From Arthrobacter sp. H16F315 (GTDB lineage Bacteria > Actinomycetota > Actinomycetes > Actinomycetales > Micrococcaceae), in contig NZ_JAMXSS010000002.1 in the NCBI RefSeq assembly GCF_024124825.1, positions 2,666,001 through 2,730,000 on the forward strand: DNA of 64,000 nt, given 5' to 3'. Position 1 is the first letter of the stretch, and every line of letters begins with the position of its first letter. The position numbers and the translations under genes are program-made. Shown here in pieces: positions 31,721 through 41,342 of this stretch. Below the pieces are notes generated by a model that searched no databases, had not been told where the DNA came from, and was given only the letters and a program-made list of their open reading frames with translations.

Positions 31721-33120
31721 GGCGCCGGACCCGGGGGGTCGTTGCCGGCGATCCAGTCGAGCATCAGTTCCCGGCTGAGTTTGCCGCGGTCCGTCAGGGG
31801 AAGCTCCGCCAGGAGGAAGTACTGCAGCGGCCGTTTGCTGCGGGCCAGCACGCCCTCAACGCCCGCCTTCAGCTGGGTCGCTGTCACGCCGCCGTGGGAG
31901 GGGACAATGCCGGCGACGACCTTCTGGCCGCGGAGATCATCCGCAGGGCCCGCGGCAACAGCGGCGGCCACGCCCGGAATGGAAGCCAAAGCCAGCTCCA
32001 CTTCATGCGGGTAGACGTTGGTGCCCGCGGTGATGATCATCTCAGCGCGTCGGCCCAGCATGTGCAGCGTGGCGCCCTCAAGGTAGCCCTGGTCTCCCAC
32101 GGTGTGCCATCCGTTGACGTTCTGCAGGGCGTGGCCGTCGTCGCCCCAGAGGTAGCCGTCACTGACCATCCCGCTGCGGACGCAGATGTTGCCAACGCTT
32201 CGGTCGGGCAACGGGTCTCCGGCGTCGTCGAGGATGCGGATTGCGACGCCGGGAAACGCCGTGCCGATACCGGTTCCGAGCTGTTCCGGGGGCTGCCCGG
32301 GCAGGAGGCCCGCGCCGGAGACGAAGCTGAGCTCCGAGGCGCCGTAGTACTCGAAGATGGTGGCATTGGGTGCCCAGCGGCGTGCCGCCTCGAGGGTTCG
32401 CGCGTCCAGCTTCGAACCGGCGCAGATGACGCTCCGGATGCCGGCTGCGTCGACACCACCGCTTAGTCCCCGTTCGCTAAGGAGCCGGAGCATCGTAGGG
32501 ACCAGGACCAGCCGGGTGATTCCGTCGTGGCTGACGGCAGCGTGTGCCTCTCCGACGTCGAACCTGGCCAGGGTGTGGAACTCCGAGCCTGCATACAGGC
32601 ATTCGGACAGGGCATAGAGGTTCAGGCTGGCTGCCAGCGGGCCGGGCGCCAGGGTCCTGTCCCCCGGTTCCAGGCCGAAGAACTCCACCGAGGCGTCAAA
32701 GGACAGCCGCCAGGACCGGCGGGAACGGCTGAATGCCTTGGGAACCGACGTGGTGCCCGAGGTCAGACCGATCAGGAACGGGGACCCGGCCGGCCCGTCC
32801 ACCAGACCGGACCCGGCGACCAGAGCATCCGCGGCCGGAACTGCGTCGCCAATCCGTTTCCTGATTTCGTCCTGCAGGTGCGGCGGCCAGGCCGGGTCCA
32901 GCACTGCGCATTGCCGCTCCCCCGCCACCGCGGCCGTAAACGCCGCGGCGAAATGCAGGGAGTTCTCCTCACAGAGCACCGTCACCGCGGGCGAGCCGTC
33001 CACCAGGCCGGCGGCCGCCTCGCGCAGTTCCTCCCAGCTCAGGCGCTGCCCGGCCACCACGACGGCGGTACCGTCGGGGCGGTCATCGGCCCACTGCAGG
33101 AGTCTGTTAATAAACGGCAT
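31717..33120 (-). CDS. AMP-dependent acyl-CoA synthetase/ligase
   Basis: 467-aa ANL-superfamily enzyme that forms acyl-AMP then acyl-CoA. P-loop IGLTSGTTSVPKAFSRS, motif FEYYGASELSF, TVGDQGYLEG, the hinge GRRAEMIITAGTNVYPHE and the C-terminal catalytic lysine in LTDRGKLSREL. It is shorter than typical FadD (about 500-550 aa). ATG 33120 is used; the frame is open further upstream but runs antisense into the metallopeptidase gene. It is coupled to the thiolase gene (4-bp overlap) and ends near bioYMN, so a fatty-acid or dicarboxylate (pimelate-like) substrate is possible. That is inference only. Confidence 0.85.
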   Translation of the reverse strand: MPFINRLLQWADDRPDGTAVVVAGQRLSWEELREAAAGLVDGSPAVTVLCEENSLHFAAAFTAAVAGERQCAVLDPAWPPHLQDEIRKRIGDAVPAADALVAGSGLVDGPAGSPFLIGLTSGTTSVPKAFSRSRRSWRLSFDASVEFFGLEPGDRTLAPGPLAASLNLYALSECLYAGSEFHTLARFDVGEAHAAVSHDGITRLVLVPTMLRLLSERGLSGGVDAAGIRSVICAGSKLDARTLEAARRWAPNATIFEYYGASELSFVSGAGLLPGQPPEQLGTGIGTAFPGVAIRILDDAGDPLPDRSVGNICVRSGMVSDGYLWGDDGHALQNVNGWHTVGDQGYLEGATLHMLGRRAEMIITAGTNVYPHEVELALASIPGVAAAVAAGPADDLRGQKVVAGIVPSHGGVTATQLKAGVEGVLARSKRPLQYFLLAELPLTDRGKLSRELMLDWIAGNDPPGPAP

Positions 33121-33178
33121 CGAATCAACTTTACCGGCCGGGGAGTACCGGGCAGCCGGTCCACGATAATGTGACTCC

Positions 33179-34069
33179 ATGAGTTTTAATGACAACGTCC
33201 AACTGGACCCATCCCAGGTACAAGACCGCCGCGGCGCGGGCCGCGGAGTCAAGGTCGGCGGCGGGATTGGCGGGGGCATCGTCCTGCTGATCGCAGTCCT
33301 GCTCGGCGTAAATCCCGCCCTGCTGGATGGCCTTGGCGGAAGCAGCACGCAGGACCCCGGGCCGCAGGGGCAGGGCGCCGCCGCGGCCTGCCTGACAGGT
33401 GCCGATGCGGACGCCCGCCTCGACTGCCGGATCACGGGAACGGTCAACAGCCTGAACGCGTTCTGGCCCGCCTACCTGGCGGAAACCGGCACCCGGTACC
33501 CGCAACCGCAAACTGTTATCTTCGCTGCGGCCACCGGCACAGGCTGTGGCAACGCCACCTCGGAGGTCGGGCCGTTCTACTGCCCCGCCGACAGCACCGC
33601 GTACTTTGACCCGGGCTTTTTCCAGGAACTGGTGGATCGGTTTGGCTCTTCCGGCGGACCGCTGGCGCAGGAGTATGTGGTGGCCCACGAGTTCGGCCAC
33701 CATGTCCAGAACATCCTGGGGAACCTGGACCGGGCCCAGCAGGATCCCCAAGGACCCGAATCCGGGGCCGTCCGGGTGGAACTGCAGGCTGACTGCTACG
33801 CGGGCTTGTGGGTGCACTACGCCACCACCGCGAAGGATCCCGCGACCGGGGTGCCGTTCCTGGAACCGCTCAAGGACCAAGACCTCAAGGACGCGCTGTC
33901 CGCTGCCTCGGCGGTCGGTGATGACCGGATCCAGAAGGCCGCGACCGGCAAGGTGACTCCGGAGGCCTGGACCCACGGTTCCAGTGCCCAGCGCCAGAGC
34001 TGGTTCTACCGGGGCTACACGTCCGGGGATATCAAGCAGTGCGACACCTTCACCGGCGCCACCCCGTAG
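33179..34069 (+). CDS. Neutral zinc metallopeptidase, YpfJ family
   Basis: 296-aa membrane-anchored protein: a short cytosolic N-terminus, one helix at about residues 28-47 (GGGIGGGIVLLIAVLLGVNP), then an outside domain. The zinc site is VVAHEFGHHVQNILG (HExxH) with a downstream Glu/Asp in VELQADCYAGLWVHY, typical of the YpfJ/Zn_peptidase family. Four cysteines (CLTGAD, DCRIT, GCGN, FYCP) may form disulfides outside the cell. The substrate is unknown. The gene is divergent from the acyl ligase by 58 bp. Confidence 0.88.
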   Translation: MSFNDNVQLDPSQVQDRRGAGRGVKVGGGIGGGIVLLIAVLLGVNPALLDGLGGSSTQDPGPQGQGAAAACLTGADADARLDCRITGTVNSLNAFWPAYLAETGTRYPQPQTVIFAAATGTGCGNATSEVGPFYCPADSTAYFDPGFFQELVDRFGSSGGPLAQEYVVAHEFGHHVQNILGNLDRAQQDPQGPESGAVRVELQADCYAGLWVHYATTAKDPATGVPFLEPLKDQDLKDALSAASAVGDDRIQKAATGKVTPEAWTHGSSAQRQSWFYRGYTSGDIKQCDTFTGATP

Positions 34070-34096
34070 CCGCAGACCCCGCAGGCCGCGAAACGC

Positions 34097-34134
34097 CGAC
34101 GGCGGGCCCACCCCCAGGGGTGGGCCCGCCGTCG
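34097..34134. terminator. Terminator between the metallopeptidase gene and sufT
   Basis: 18-bp perfect stem (34097-34114 and 34117-34134) with a tight CA centre, between convergent genes: 27 bp after one stop and 27 bp before the other. Probably bidirectional. Confidence 0.85.
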
Positions 34135-34161
34135 TCTGTACGTCCGGGACGCGGTGCAGAC

Positions 34162-34494
34162 TTAGATGTTGAAGCCGAGGGCCCGCATCTGGTCGCGGCC
34201 GTCTTCGGTGATCCGTTCCGGACCCCACGGCGGCATCCACACCCAGTTCAGCCGCCATTCGTCGACGACCCCGTCAAGGGCCTTGCCGACCTGCTCCTCG
34301 ATCACATCGGTGAGCGGGCAGGCGGCCGTCGTAAGCGTCATGTCAATCAGCAGGGCGCCATCGTCGTCCGAGTACTTCAGTCCGTACAGGAGGCCCAGAT
34401 CAACGATGTTCACGCCCAGTTCAGGGTCGATCACATCCATAAGCGCCTCTTCGACATCCTCGAGGGCCGTGCGGGCCACATTGAGTTCGGTCAT
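34162..34494 (-). CDS. sufT: SufT / DUF59 metal-sulfur cluster biosynthesis protein
   Basis: 110-aa MIP18/DUF59 protein involved in Fe-S maturation. Family motifs are DVIDPELGVNIVDLGLLYGL, LLIDMTLTTAACPLTDVIEE with its conserved Cys, and WVWMPPWGPERITEDGR. The ATG at 34494 is 13 bp after the sufC stop, making it the last gene of the suf operon. The terminator follows. Confidence 0.93.
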   Translation of the reverse strand: MTELNVARTALEDVEEALMDVIDPELGVNIVDLGLLYGLKYSDDDGALLIDMTLTTAACPLTDVIEEQVGKALDGVVDEWRLNWVWMPPWGPERITEDGRDQMRALGFNI

Positions 34495-34507
34495 CGTATA
34501 GTCCTCA

Positions 34508-35305
34508 CTAGGCCTGTGCTGCAGCGGAAGCGGCAGCGATGGTGGCCGCCCCTGCGCCGGTGGCGTAGCGGTCGTAGCCTTCATCTTCGAGGCGGTCGGC
34601 GAGCTCCGGGCCGCCCTCTTCGACAACCTGGCCGTCAACAAACACGTGCACGAAGTCCGGCTTGATGTAGCGCAGGATCCGGGTGTAGTGCGTGATCAGC
34701 AAGGTGCCCATTTTGCCTTCTGAGTGGGCGCGGTTGACGCCTTCGGAGACAACCTTCAGTGCGTCGACGTCGAGGCCGGAGTCGGTCTCGTCCAGGATGG
34801 CGAACTTCGGCTTGAACAGCTCCAGCTGAAGGATCTCGACGCGCTTCTTCTCGCCGCCGGAGAAACCCTCATTGACGTTGCGCTGGGTGAAGTCGGCGTC
34901 AATGCGCAGCTGCGCCATGGCAGCCTTGACGTCCTTGGTCCAGGTGCGCAGCTTGGGTGCTTCGCCGTCGATCGCGGTCTTGGCGGTGCGCAGGAAGTTC
35001 GTCATGCTGACGCCGGGAACCTCGACGGGGTACTGCATGGCCAGGAATACGCCGGCGCGGGCGCGCTCATCGACGCTCATGGTGAGGACATCCTCGCCGT
35101 CCAGCGTGATGGTGCCGGAAGTGACGTTGTAGCGCGGGTGACCGGCGATGGTGGACGCCAGGGTCGACTTGCCGGAACCGTTCGGGCCCATGATGGCGTG
35201 GGTCTCGCCCGTGCGGATTGTCAGGCTGACGCCCTTCAGGATTTCCTTTGTGCCCTGCTCGGTGTCAATGCTGACGTGCAGGTCCTTGATCTCAAGAGTA
35301 GACAT
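34508..35305 (-). CDS. sufC: SufC ATPase of the SUF Fe-S assembly complex
   Basis: 265-aa ABC-type ATPase that drives the SufBCD scaffold in de novo Fe-S cluster assembly. Walker A IMGPNGSGKSTLASTIAG, Q-loop AMQYPVEVPG, signature FSGGEKKRVEIL, Walker B AILDETDSGLDVDAL and H-loop LLITHYTRIL. The D-loop DSGLD is that of SufC. ATG 35305 follows AAGGCAC-type sequence. A short 87-bp gap precedes it, after the Rieske gene. The Ala-rich C-terminal tail is likely disordered. Confidence 0.96.
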   Translation of the reverse strand: MSTLEIKDLHVSIDTEQGTKEILKGVSLTIRTGETHAIMGPNGSGKSTLASTIAGHPRYNVTSGTITLDGEDVLTMSVDERARAGVFLAMQYPVEVPGVSMTNFLRTAKTAIDGEAPKLRTWTKDVKAAMAQLRIDADFTQRNVNEGFSGGEKKRVEILQLELFKPKFAILDETDSGLDVDALKVVSEGVNRAHSEGKMGTLLITHYTRILRYIKPDFVHVFVDGQVVEEGGPELADRLEDEGYDRYATGAGAATIAAASAAAQA

Positions 35306-35392
35306 GTGCCTTGTTCTCCTCTGCACGGTGCCCTGTGGCACTGTGCGGTTCTTTGTCGATAAGTTTCTTGTGCGGGGGCCGGCTGCAGGCAG

Positions 35393-35752
35393 CTAGCTGA
35401 AGTTCGGGGCCTCGGCACCGTTCAGGACGTTGGTGAAGTCCACATAGACCTCGTCGTCCAGGACGGTGACGGCAAAGACAGGAACAGGATCGTACGCCGG
35501 CAGCTGCAGCGGCTCGCCGCTGCGCAGGTCGAATTGTGAGCCGTGGCCCCAGCACTCGATCCTGCAGCCCTCCACCTCACCCTCGGAGAGTGAAATGTCC
35601 GCGTGCGAGCAGGTATCACCGATGGCGTGGATCTCCCCCATCGAGTCCTTGACGATCGCGACCGGGAAGTCGTCGACCAGGATCCGCAGCGCCTGCTTGA
35701 GTTGGATCTCACTGGCTTTGCAGACGAGCTCACCTTGTGGCTGTTCAGTCAT
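35393..35752 (-). CDS. Rieske-type ferredoxin in the suf operon
   Basis: 119-aa Rieske [2Fe-2S] protein like the ferredoxin component of non-heme iron oxygenases. Ligands are in TCSHADISL and IECWGHGSQFD (CxH ... CxxH, both present). It has no transmembrane anchor. Its place between sufD and sufC in the operon suggests it supplies electrons for assembly or repair. It lies 31 bp downstream of sufD. Confidence 0.92.
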   Translation of the reverse strand: MTEQPQGELVCKASEIQLKQALRILVDDFPVAIVKDSMGEIHAIGDTCSHADISLSEGEVEGCRIECWGHGSQFDLRSGEPLQLPAYDPVPVFAVTVLDDEVYVDFTNVLNGAEAPNFS

Positions 35753-35783
35753 TGCTGGTTTCCGTGTTCTCTCGTGCTGCGCT

Positions 35784-37070
35784 TTAGTTGTCCGTCGCCG
35801 CGAGTTCGCGCTCGACGGCTTCCGTGAGGCGCTCCTCGATGGCCGGGACCTGGATCTGCTGGATGATCTCGTTCAGGAAGCCTCGGACCACCAGACGGCG
35901 GGCCACCTCTTCCGGAATGCCGCGTGCCATCAGGTAGAACAGGTGCTGGTCATCGAACCGTCCGGTCGCGCTGGCGTGTCCGGCCCCGGCAATCAGGCCG
36001 GTCTCGATTTCCAGGTTCGGCACGGAATCGGCGCGGGCACCGTCGGTGAGGACCAGGTTGCGGTTGGCTTCGTACGTGTCGGTGCCCTCTGCTTCCTTGC
36101 GGATCAGGACGTCACCCACCCAGACAGCGTGCGCATTGCGGCCCTGAAGGGCGCCCTTGTAAAGCACGTTGGACTTGCAGTTGGCGACTGCATGGTCCAC
36201 AAAGAGGCGCTGCTCCAGGTGCTGGCCGGCATCGGCGAAGTACAGGCCGAACAATTCCACTTCAGCGCCGGGAGCCGTGAAGCGGGCCGACGGCGTCACC
36301 CGCACCAGATCCCCGCCCAGGCTGACGACGATGTGCTTGAACTTGGCGTCACGGCCAAGCTTCACCTGCTGGGAGGAAGCGTGTACGGCGTCGTCGTTCC
36401 ATTCCTGGAGCGAGATGACCGTCAGCTGCGCGCCGTCCCCGACGAGGATCTCGATGTTTTCCGAGACGACAGCTGTGCCCTGGTGGTCAAGGACAATCAC
36501 GGACTTGGAGAACTGTTCCGCAACAATCACCAGGTGCTGCGCGGAAGCCTCGGTACCTTGGCCGGTCAGCAGGACGCTGACTTCGCCCTCCACCTGGACC
36601 TCGGCCGGAACCGTAATGACGGTGGCTTCGGTGAAATTCTCCCAGGCGTTCGCGGAGACACGGTCCTCGGGGATCGCGGCAGAGCCGATCCGGCGGTCCT
36701 CACGGCCGACGGTCTCGACCACAACGCTTTCGGGGGCGGTGACGCTCACGGTCGGCGCAGCGCCGTCGAGGACGTCGGTGTGCAGACCGCGGAGCCGCTT
36801 GAGCGGGGTGAACCGCCAGTCTTCTTCCATCCCGGTCAGCGGCTTAAAGTCCGCCAGTTTGTAGGAGGTCAGGCGCCCGGCGCGCGAGCTGTCCGGAATA
36901 CCAACGCCGCCGCCGTGCGAGTGGGCCTTGACGGCTTCGCCGGCCAGGGGCGACTTGGACTCCGCAGAGTTCAGCGGGGAGAGGCTTTCGCCTTCCTCGG
37001 TGAAACCGTTGATGAACGGCTGGGCGGAGGGCGCGCCGATGCGGGCCTTTTCAGTAGTGATGTCAGTCAT
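35784..37070 (-). CDS. sufD: SufD subunit of the SUF Fe-S assembly complex
   Basis: 428-aa beta-helix scaffold protein paired with SufB. Conserved C-terminal blocks are GLIAGAGHASATGRFDDQHLFYLMARG and EEVARRLVVRGFLNEI (the SufBD signature). ATG 37070 overlaps the sufB TAA by one base (TAATG), coupling translation. Confidence 0.95.
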   Translation of the reverse strand: MTDITTEKARIGAPSAQPFINGFTEEGESLSPLNSAESKSPLAGEAVKAHSHGGGVGIPDSSRAGRLTSYKLADFKPLTGMEEDWRFTPLKRLRGLHTDVLDGAAPTVSVTAPESVVVETVGREDRRIGSAAIPEDRVSANAWENFTEATVITVPAEVQVEGEVSVLLTGQGTEASAQHLVIVAEQFSKSVIVLDHQGTAVVSENIEILVGDGAQLTVISLQEWNDDAVHASSQQVKLGRDAKFKHIVVSLGGDLVRVTPSARFTAPGAEVELFGLYFADAGQHLEQRLFVDHAVANCKSNVLYKGALQGRNAHAVWVGDVLIRKEAEGTDTYEANRNLVLTDGARADSVPNLEIETGLIAGAGHASATGRFDDQHLFYLMARGIPEEVARRLVVRGFLNEIIQQIQVPAIEERLTEAVERELAATDN

Positions 37071-38536
37071 TAACCGACCGATCCTTCCATCTGCAGTTCA
37101 ATCAGGCGGTTCAGCTCGAGGGCGTATTCCATCGGCAGCTCACGGGCAATCGGCTCGATGAAGCCGCGGACGATCATCGCCATGGCCTCGTCTTCGCGCA
37201 TACCGCGTGACATCAGGTAGAACAGCTGCTCCTCGCTGACCCGCGAGACGGTGGCCTCGTGCCCCATCGTCACATCATCCTCACGGATGTCGATGTAGGG
37301 GTACGTGTCCGAACGGCTGATGGTGTCCACCAGGAGAGCGTCGCAGCGGACCGTGTTGGCCGAGTGCTTCGCGCCCTCGCGGACCTGGACCAGTCCGCGG
37401 TAGGCGGCACGTCCGCCGCCGCGGGCCACGGACTTGGACACGATCGAGCTTTTTGTGTTCGGAGCGATGTGGACCATCTTGGAGCCGGTGTCCTGGTGCT
37501 GGCCTTCGCCGGCAAACGCGATCGAGAGGGTCTCGCCCTTGGCGCCTTCCCCTACAAGGTAAACCGCCGGGTACTTCATGGTGACCTTGGAGCCGATGTT
37601 GCCGTCAATCCACTCCATCGTGGCGCCCTCTTCGCAGATGGCGCGCTTGGTGACCAGGTTGTACACGTTGGTGGACCAGTTTTGGATGGTCGTGTAGCGG
37701 ACGCGGGCGCCCTTCTTGACGATGATTTCCACTACGGCGGAGTGCAGCGAGTCCGAGGTGTAGATCGGCGCCGTGCAGCCTTCGATGTAGTGGACGTAGG
37801 AGTCCTCATCCGCGATGATCAGCGTGCGCTCAAACTGGCCCATGTTTTCCGTGTTGATGCGGAAGTAGGCCTGCAGGGGGATGTCCACGTGGACGCCCTT
37901 GGGTACGTACACAAACGAGCCGCCGGACCACACCGAGGTGTTCAGCGACGCGAACTTGTTGTCGCCCACCGGGATGATGGTGCCGAAGTATTCCTGGAAG
38001 ATCTCCGGGTGCTCGCGCAGCGCGGTGTCAGTGTCCAGGAAGATCACGCCCTGGGCTTCGAGGTCCTCGCGGATCTGGTGGTAGACAACCTCGGACTCGT
38101 ACTGTGCAGCCACGCCGGAGACCAGGCGGCTGCGCTCGGCTTCCGGAATACCCAGCTTCTCGTAGGTGTTCCGGATGTCCTCAGGCAGGTCTTCCCAAGT
38201 GTTGGCCTGCTTTTCCGTGGACCGCACGAAGTATTTGATGTTGTCGAAGTCAATGCCGGAGAGGTCCGCGCCCCAGGTCGGCATGGGCTTGCGGTCGAAG
38301 TACTTCAGACCCTTGAGGCGCAGGTCCAGCATCCATTCCGGCTCGTTCTTCTTGGCTGAAATGTCGCGGACGACGTCCTCGTTGATGCCCCGGCGGGCGT
38401 TGGCGCCGACGTCGTTCTTGTCGGACCAGCCGTACTCATAGGTTCCGATTCCGTGGAGCTCGGGATTCTTTTCCAGAATCTCCGAAATCACAGTGGATTC
38501 AGCAACCTTCTTCTCTGATAGTTGGTCCGTCATCAC
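37070..38536 (-). CDS. sufB: SufB subunit of the SUF Fe-S assembly complex
   Basis: 488-aa scaffold subunit on which the cluster is built. It has [35 protein letters not shown] (the Cys is the proposed sulfur-accepting residue) and [18 protein letters not shown] near the C-terminus. No intein is present: the protein is continuous, in contrast to some mycobacterial SufB. It begins 4 bp into the sufR stop (ATGA). Confidence 0.96.
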   Translation of the reverse strand: MMTDQLSEKKVAESTVISEILEKNPELHGIGTYEYGWSDKNDVGANARRGINEDVVRDISAKKNEPEWMLDLRLKGLKYFDRKPMPTWGADLSGIDFDNIKYFVRSTEKQANTWEDLPEDIRNTYEKLGIPEAERSRLVSGVAAQYESEVVYHQIREDLEAQGVIFLDTDTALREHPEIFQEYFGTIIPVGDNKFASLNTSVWSGGSFVYVPKGVHVDIPLQAYFRINTENMGQFERTLIIADEDSYVHYIEGCTAPIYTSDSLHSAVVEIIVKKGARVRYTTIQNWSTNVYNLVTKRAICEEGATMEWIDGNIGSKVTMKYPAVYLVGEGAKGETLSIAFAGEGQHQDTGSKMVHIAPNTKSSIVSKSVARGGGRAAYRGLVQVREGAKHSANTVRCDALLVDTISRSDTYPYIDIREDDVTMGHEATVSRVSEEQLFYLMSRGMREDEAMAMIVRGFIEPIARELPMEYALELNRLIELQMEGSVG

Positions 38537-39390
38537 GGCCTTTCTTGCAGATGGTTGGATACTTCGTCCAGGCTGCCCGGGTTGGTTGCGGTGCTGTGAG
38601 GCACCGTGGCCGCCGGACGGCCTGTAGGTATGTGGGTGGTGCAGACGTGGCCGCCGCGGGCCAGTGTGGACAAGCGGCGGACATCAACGCCCACCAGCCG
38701 GGAAAACACGTCGGTCTCGACGTCGCAGAACACCGGGAACTGCGCGGCGAGCTGTTGGATGGGGCAATGTCCCTGGCACAGCTGCACGCTGGAGAGCGCC
38801 GCCGGCAGGGGCGCCCGCGCCTCGATCGACGCAGTGGAGGCCACGAACCCGTCGCGGCTCAGCGCCTCCGAAAGCGCCTGGGCCCGGGCAGTGATGTCCT
38901 GCCCGGCCGCCTCAATCTCGGGCGCGTAGCGGCGTTCCATTTCGCCGAAACGCTCGACGGCGAACTGCCGCACGGCCTCCGGGCCCGCCATTTCGCCCAG
39001 GCGCTGCAGCGCCAGGGAAGCGATGTCGAGGTAGTCGTTTCCGAGTCTTTGCTGGCCCTGTGAACTGAGGACGTAACGGCGCGCCGGACGCCCTGCCCCC
39101 GTTCCGGAGCGGGCCGCCCGCTTAACTTCGATCACGCCACCGCTGGAGAGGTGGTCCAGGTGCCGTCGCACCGCCGCGGACGTGAACCCCAGCAGATCCC
39201 CGAGTTCAGTGGCGCTGATGGGGCCGTGTTCGAGCACGGCATTCAGCACCCGGTCCCGGGTGCGCTCTTCGGCATCGGCCGCCGGAAAAGCAACTGACGC
39301 ATCGGCCGCCACGGACCCGGACGATGCAACTGGCACCGTGCGCGGGAGGCTTGTTCGCCCGGCAGGGCTAACAGACTGGGGTGGGCTCAT
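38533..39390 (-). CDS. sufR: SufR-type Fe-S-sensing transcriptional regulator
   Basis: 285-aa regulator at the head of the suf operon. An ArsR/DeoR-like winged helix-turn-helix lies at about residues 45-110 ([37 protein letters not shown]). The C-terminal cysteines CQGHC, VFCDVE and GHVCTTH form the Fe-S binding set of SufR. It is expected to repress suf when clusters are sufficient. ATG 39390 is used; the frame extends upstream only as antisense to the ABC gene. An AT-rich stretch at about 39405-39425 just upstream is a likely promoter or operator. Confidence 0.92.
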   Translation of the reverse strand: MSPPQSVSPAGRTSLPRTVPVASSGSVAADASVAFPAADAEERTRDRVLNAVLEHGPISATELGDLLGFTSAAVRRHLDHLSSGGVIEVKRAARSGTGAGRPARRYVLSSQGQQRLGNDYLDIASLALQRLGEMAGPEAVRQFAVERFGEMERRYAPEIEAAGQDITARAQALSEALSRDGFVASTASIEARAPLPAALSSVQLCQGHCPIQQLAAQFPVFCDVETDVFSRLVGVDVRRLSTLARGGHVCTTHIPTGRPAATVPHSTATNPGSLDEVSNHLQERP

Positions 39391-39546
39391 GGAATACACA
39401 ACACAATAATGTCGTAATTTAGTCCCCCGATCCAGTAAGGCAGGACTATCCCCGCTGATGCTGGGCGCCGGCCGGCTCCAGCGGCCCGCCTCCGCACCAC
39501 GGCTGACGGCCGGAATGCGGGCTACTACATCCCGTAGAATGTTCTG

Positions 39547-40515
39547 GTGCGATCCCCCCAATCCCCCGTACTGACCATCAGCGGCCTCGTCAAGGATGTT
39601 GGCCCACTCCCCACCCTCGACGGCAAAATGCTGCGGGTGGTCAGCGGGATCTCCCTTGTCGCCGAACGCGGACAGGTCACGGCACTGCTGGGGGCCAACG
39701 GGGCCGGTAAAACCACTACGATCGAATGCGCCCAGGGGCTGCAGAAGCGTACCCAGGGAAACATCAGCCTGCTGGGCGAGGACCCGGACACGGCGGGGGC
39801 CCGCCTGCGCGCCCGCGTCGGAGTGATGCTGCAGGACGGCGGCCTGCCGCCCTCGGCCCGGCCCATCCCGCTGCTCAGGCATATCGCCGGTATGTACCAG
39901 AACCCGCGCCCGGTCGGGGAACTTATTGAACGCCTCGGCATTGACGCTTTCAGCCGGACGTCGGTGCGGCGGCTCTCGGGCGGGCAGAAGCAGCGGCTTG
40001 CTCTTGCCGCCGCCCTTGTGGGCAATCCCGAAGTCCTGTTCCTGGACGAGCCAAGTGCCGGCCTGGACCCGCAATCGCGCCAGCTGGTGTTCGAGCTCAT
40101 CTCCGAACTCCGGAACCTCGGGATGGGGATCGTCCTGACCACCCACCTCATGGACGACGCCCAGCGGCTCGCCGACTACGTCTACATCATCGACGCCGGC
40201 CGCAACGTGGCCGAGGGCACGGTTGCAGAACTCCTGCAGCATCCCCTCCCGGCAGGCGCCGGCGAGCAGCACATCCGCACGCTGCTGTTCGAGACCGAGC
40301 CCGGACTGGATTTCACCGGTGTGCTGCGGGGTGGCGTCAGCGTCACCGAAACGCGGGCCGGCAGCTATGCCGCGACGGGTGCGCTGACCGCCGAGGACCT
40401 CGCGGCGATCACAGCATGGTGGGCCGGCCGGGGACTCATGCCGCGCTCGCTGAGCCTCGAAGCGCGCAGCCTCGAAGACGTTTTCCTCGACATTTCCGGA
40501 AGGGAAATCCGATGA
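39547..40515 (+). CDS. ABC-2 type exporter ATP-binding protein
   Basis: 322-aa ATPase with Walker A LLGANGAGKTTTIECAQGL, LSGGQKQRLALAAAL, LFLDEPSAGLDPQS and TTHLMDDAQ. The C-terminal extension (about 225-322) resembles that of ABC-2 drug/lipid exporters. The gene overlaps the permease by 4 bp. The pair lies between sufR and ctaA as in many actinobacteria (Rv1457c-Rv1458c in M. tuberculosis), but the substrate is unknown. The start is GTG 39547, with 156 bp to the divergent sufR. Confidence 0.88.
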   Translation: MRSPQSPVLTISGLVKDVGPLPTLDGKMLRVVSGISLVAERGQVTALLGANGAGKTTTIECAQGLQKRTQGNISLLGEDPDTAGARLRARVGVMLQDGGLPPSARPIPLLRHIAGMYQNPRPVGELIERLGIDAFSRTSVRRLSGGQKQRLALAAALVGNPEVLFLDEPSAGLDPQSRQLVFELISELRNLGMGIVLTTHLMDDAQRLADYVYIIDAGRNVAEGTVAELLQHPLPAGAGEQHIRTLLFETEPGLDFTGVLRGGVSVTETRAGSYAATGALTAEDLAAITAWWAGRGLMPRSLSLEARSLEDVFLDISGREIR

Positions 40516-41335
40516 CCCGCGACAGTTCCGCCGCCGGCAGCACGTCACTGGGGAGCGTTCCGCCGGGTACCGTCCCGCCGGCCGGTCAGCTGGGGAGCGC
40601 CCCCGCACCGCTGCTTCGCCGCATCCTCCTGCAGGGACAGTACGAGACCGTCACCATGCTCCGGAACGGCGAACAGCTGATCCTGGCGATAGTGCTGCCG
40701 TTGCTGGCCATGGTGGGCCTGACCGTAACACCGCTGCTGGACGGATTCGGCGCGAGCCGGATCAATGTCGCAGTGCCGGGCATCCTAGCGCTGTGCGCCA
40801 TGTCCACAGCCTTCACCGGCCAGGGCATCTCGACCGGGTTTGACCGCCGCTACGGTGTACTCCGATTCCTCTCCACCACTCCGCTGGGCCGAACCGGTTT
40901 GATAGCCGGCAAGGTCCTCGCGGTCCTTGTGGTCCTGACCCTGCAGGTCCTGGTCGTCACCGCAGTCGCCTTGATGCTGGGCTGGCAACCGAATCTGCTG
41001 GGCTGGGCCCCGGGTCTGGCTGTGCTGGTGCTCGGGGCCGCGTCCTTTAGCGCCCTGGGCCTGCTGGTCGCCGGGACGGTCCGGCCGGAGGCGACCCTCG
41101 CAATCACCAATCTGCTCTGGATCCTGCTCGGTGCCCTCGGGGGATTGTGATCCCGGCCGAACGGCTGCCCGTCCTGGCGCAGGCGATCGTGCACTACCTG
41201 CCCTCCGGCGCCCTCGGACAGGCCCTAAGGGATGCGTTTCTTTCCGGCAGTGTCAGCCCCGCGCCCGTAATTGTCCTGCTGCTCTGGACGGCGATCGCCG
41301 GCGGCGCAGCAACCCGTTGGTTCAAATGGAATTGA
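40512..41335 (+). CDS. ABC-2 type exporter permease (frameshifted in this sequence)
   Basis: 274-aa membrane protein after repair, with about six helices: LILAIVLPLLAMVGL, GILALCAMSTAFTGQGIS, VLAVLVVLTLQVLVVTAVAL and a C-terminal VIVLLLWTAIAGGAA. The frame stops at 41150. One extra G in the GGGGG at 41139-41143 changes the end from GGL-stop to GGIVIPAERLPVLAQ, matching the continuation in the other frame. It pairs with the upstream ATPase. Confidence 0.85.
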
Positions 41336-41342
41336 GAAAACT

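Noticed and set aside
39391..40608. N-terminal extension of sufR to a 691-aa protein
   Set aside because: It covers the divergent ABC gene; SufR start at 39390 fits the family.
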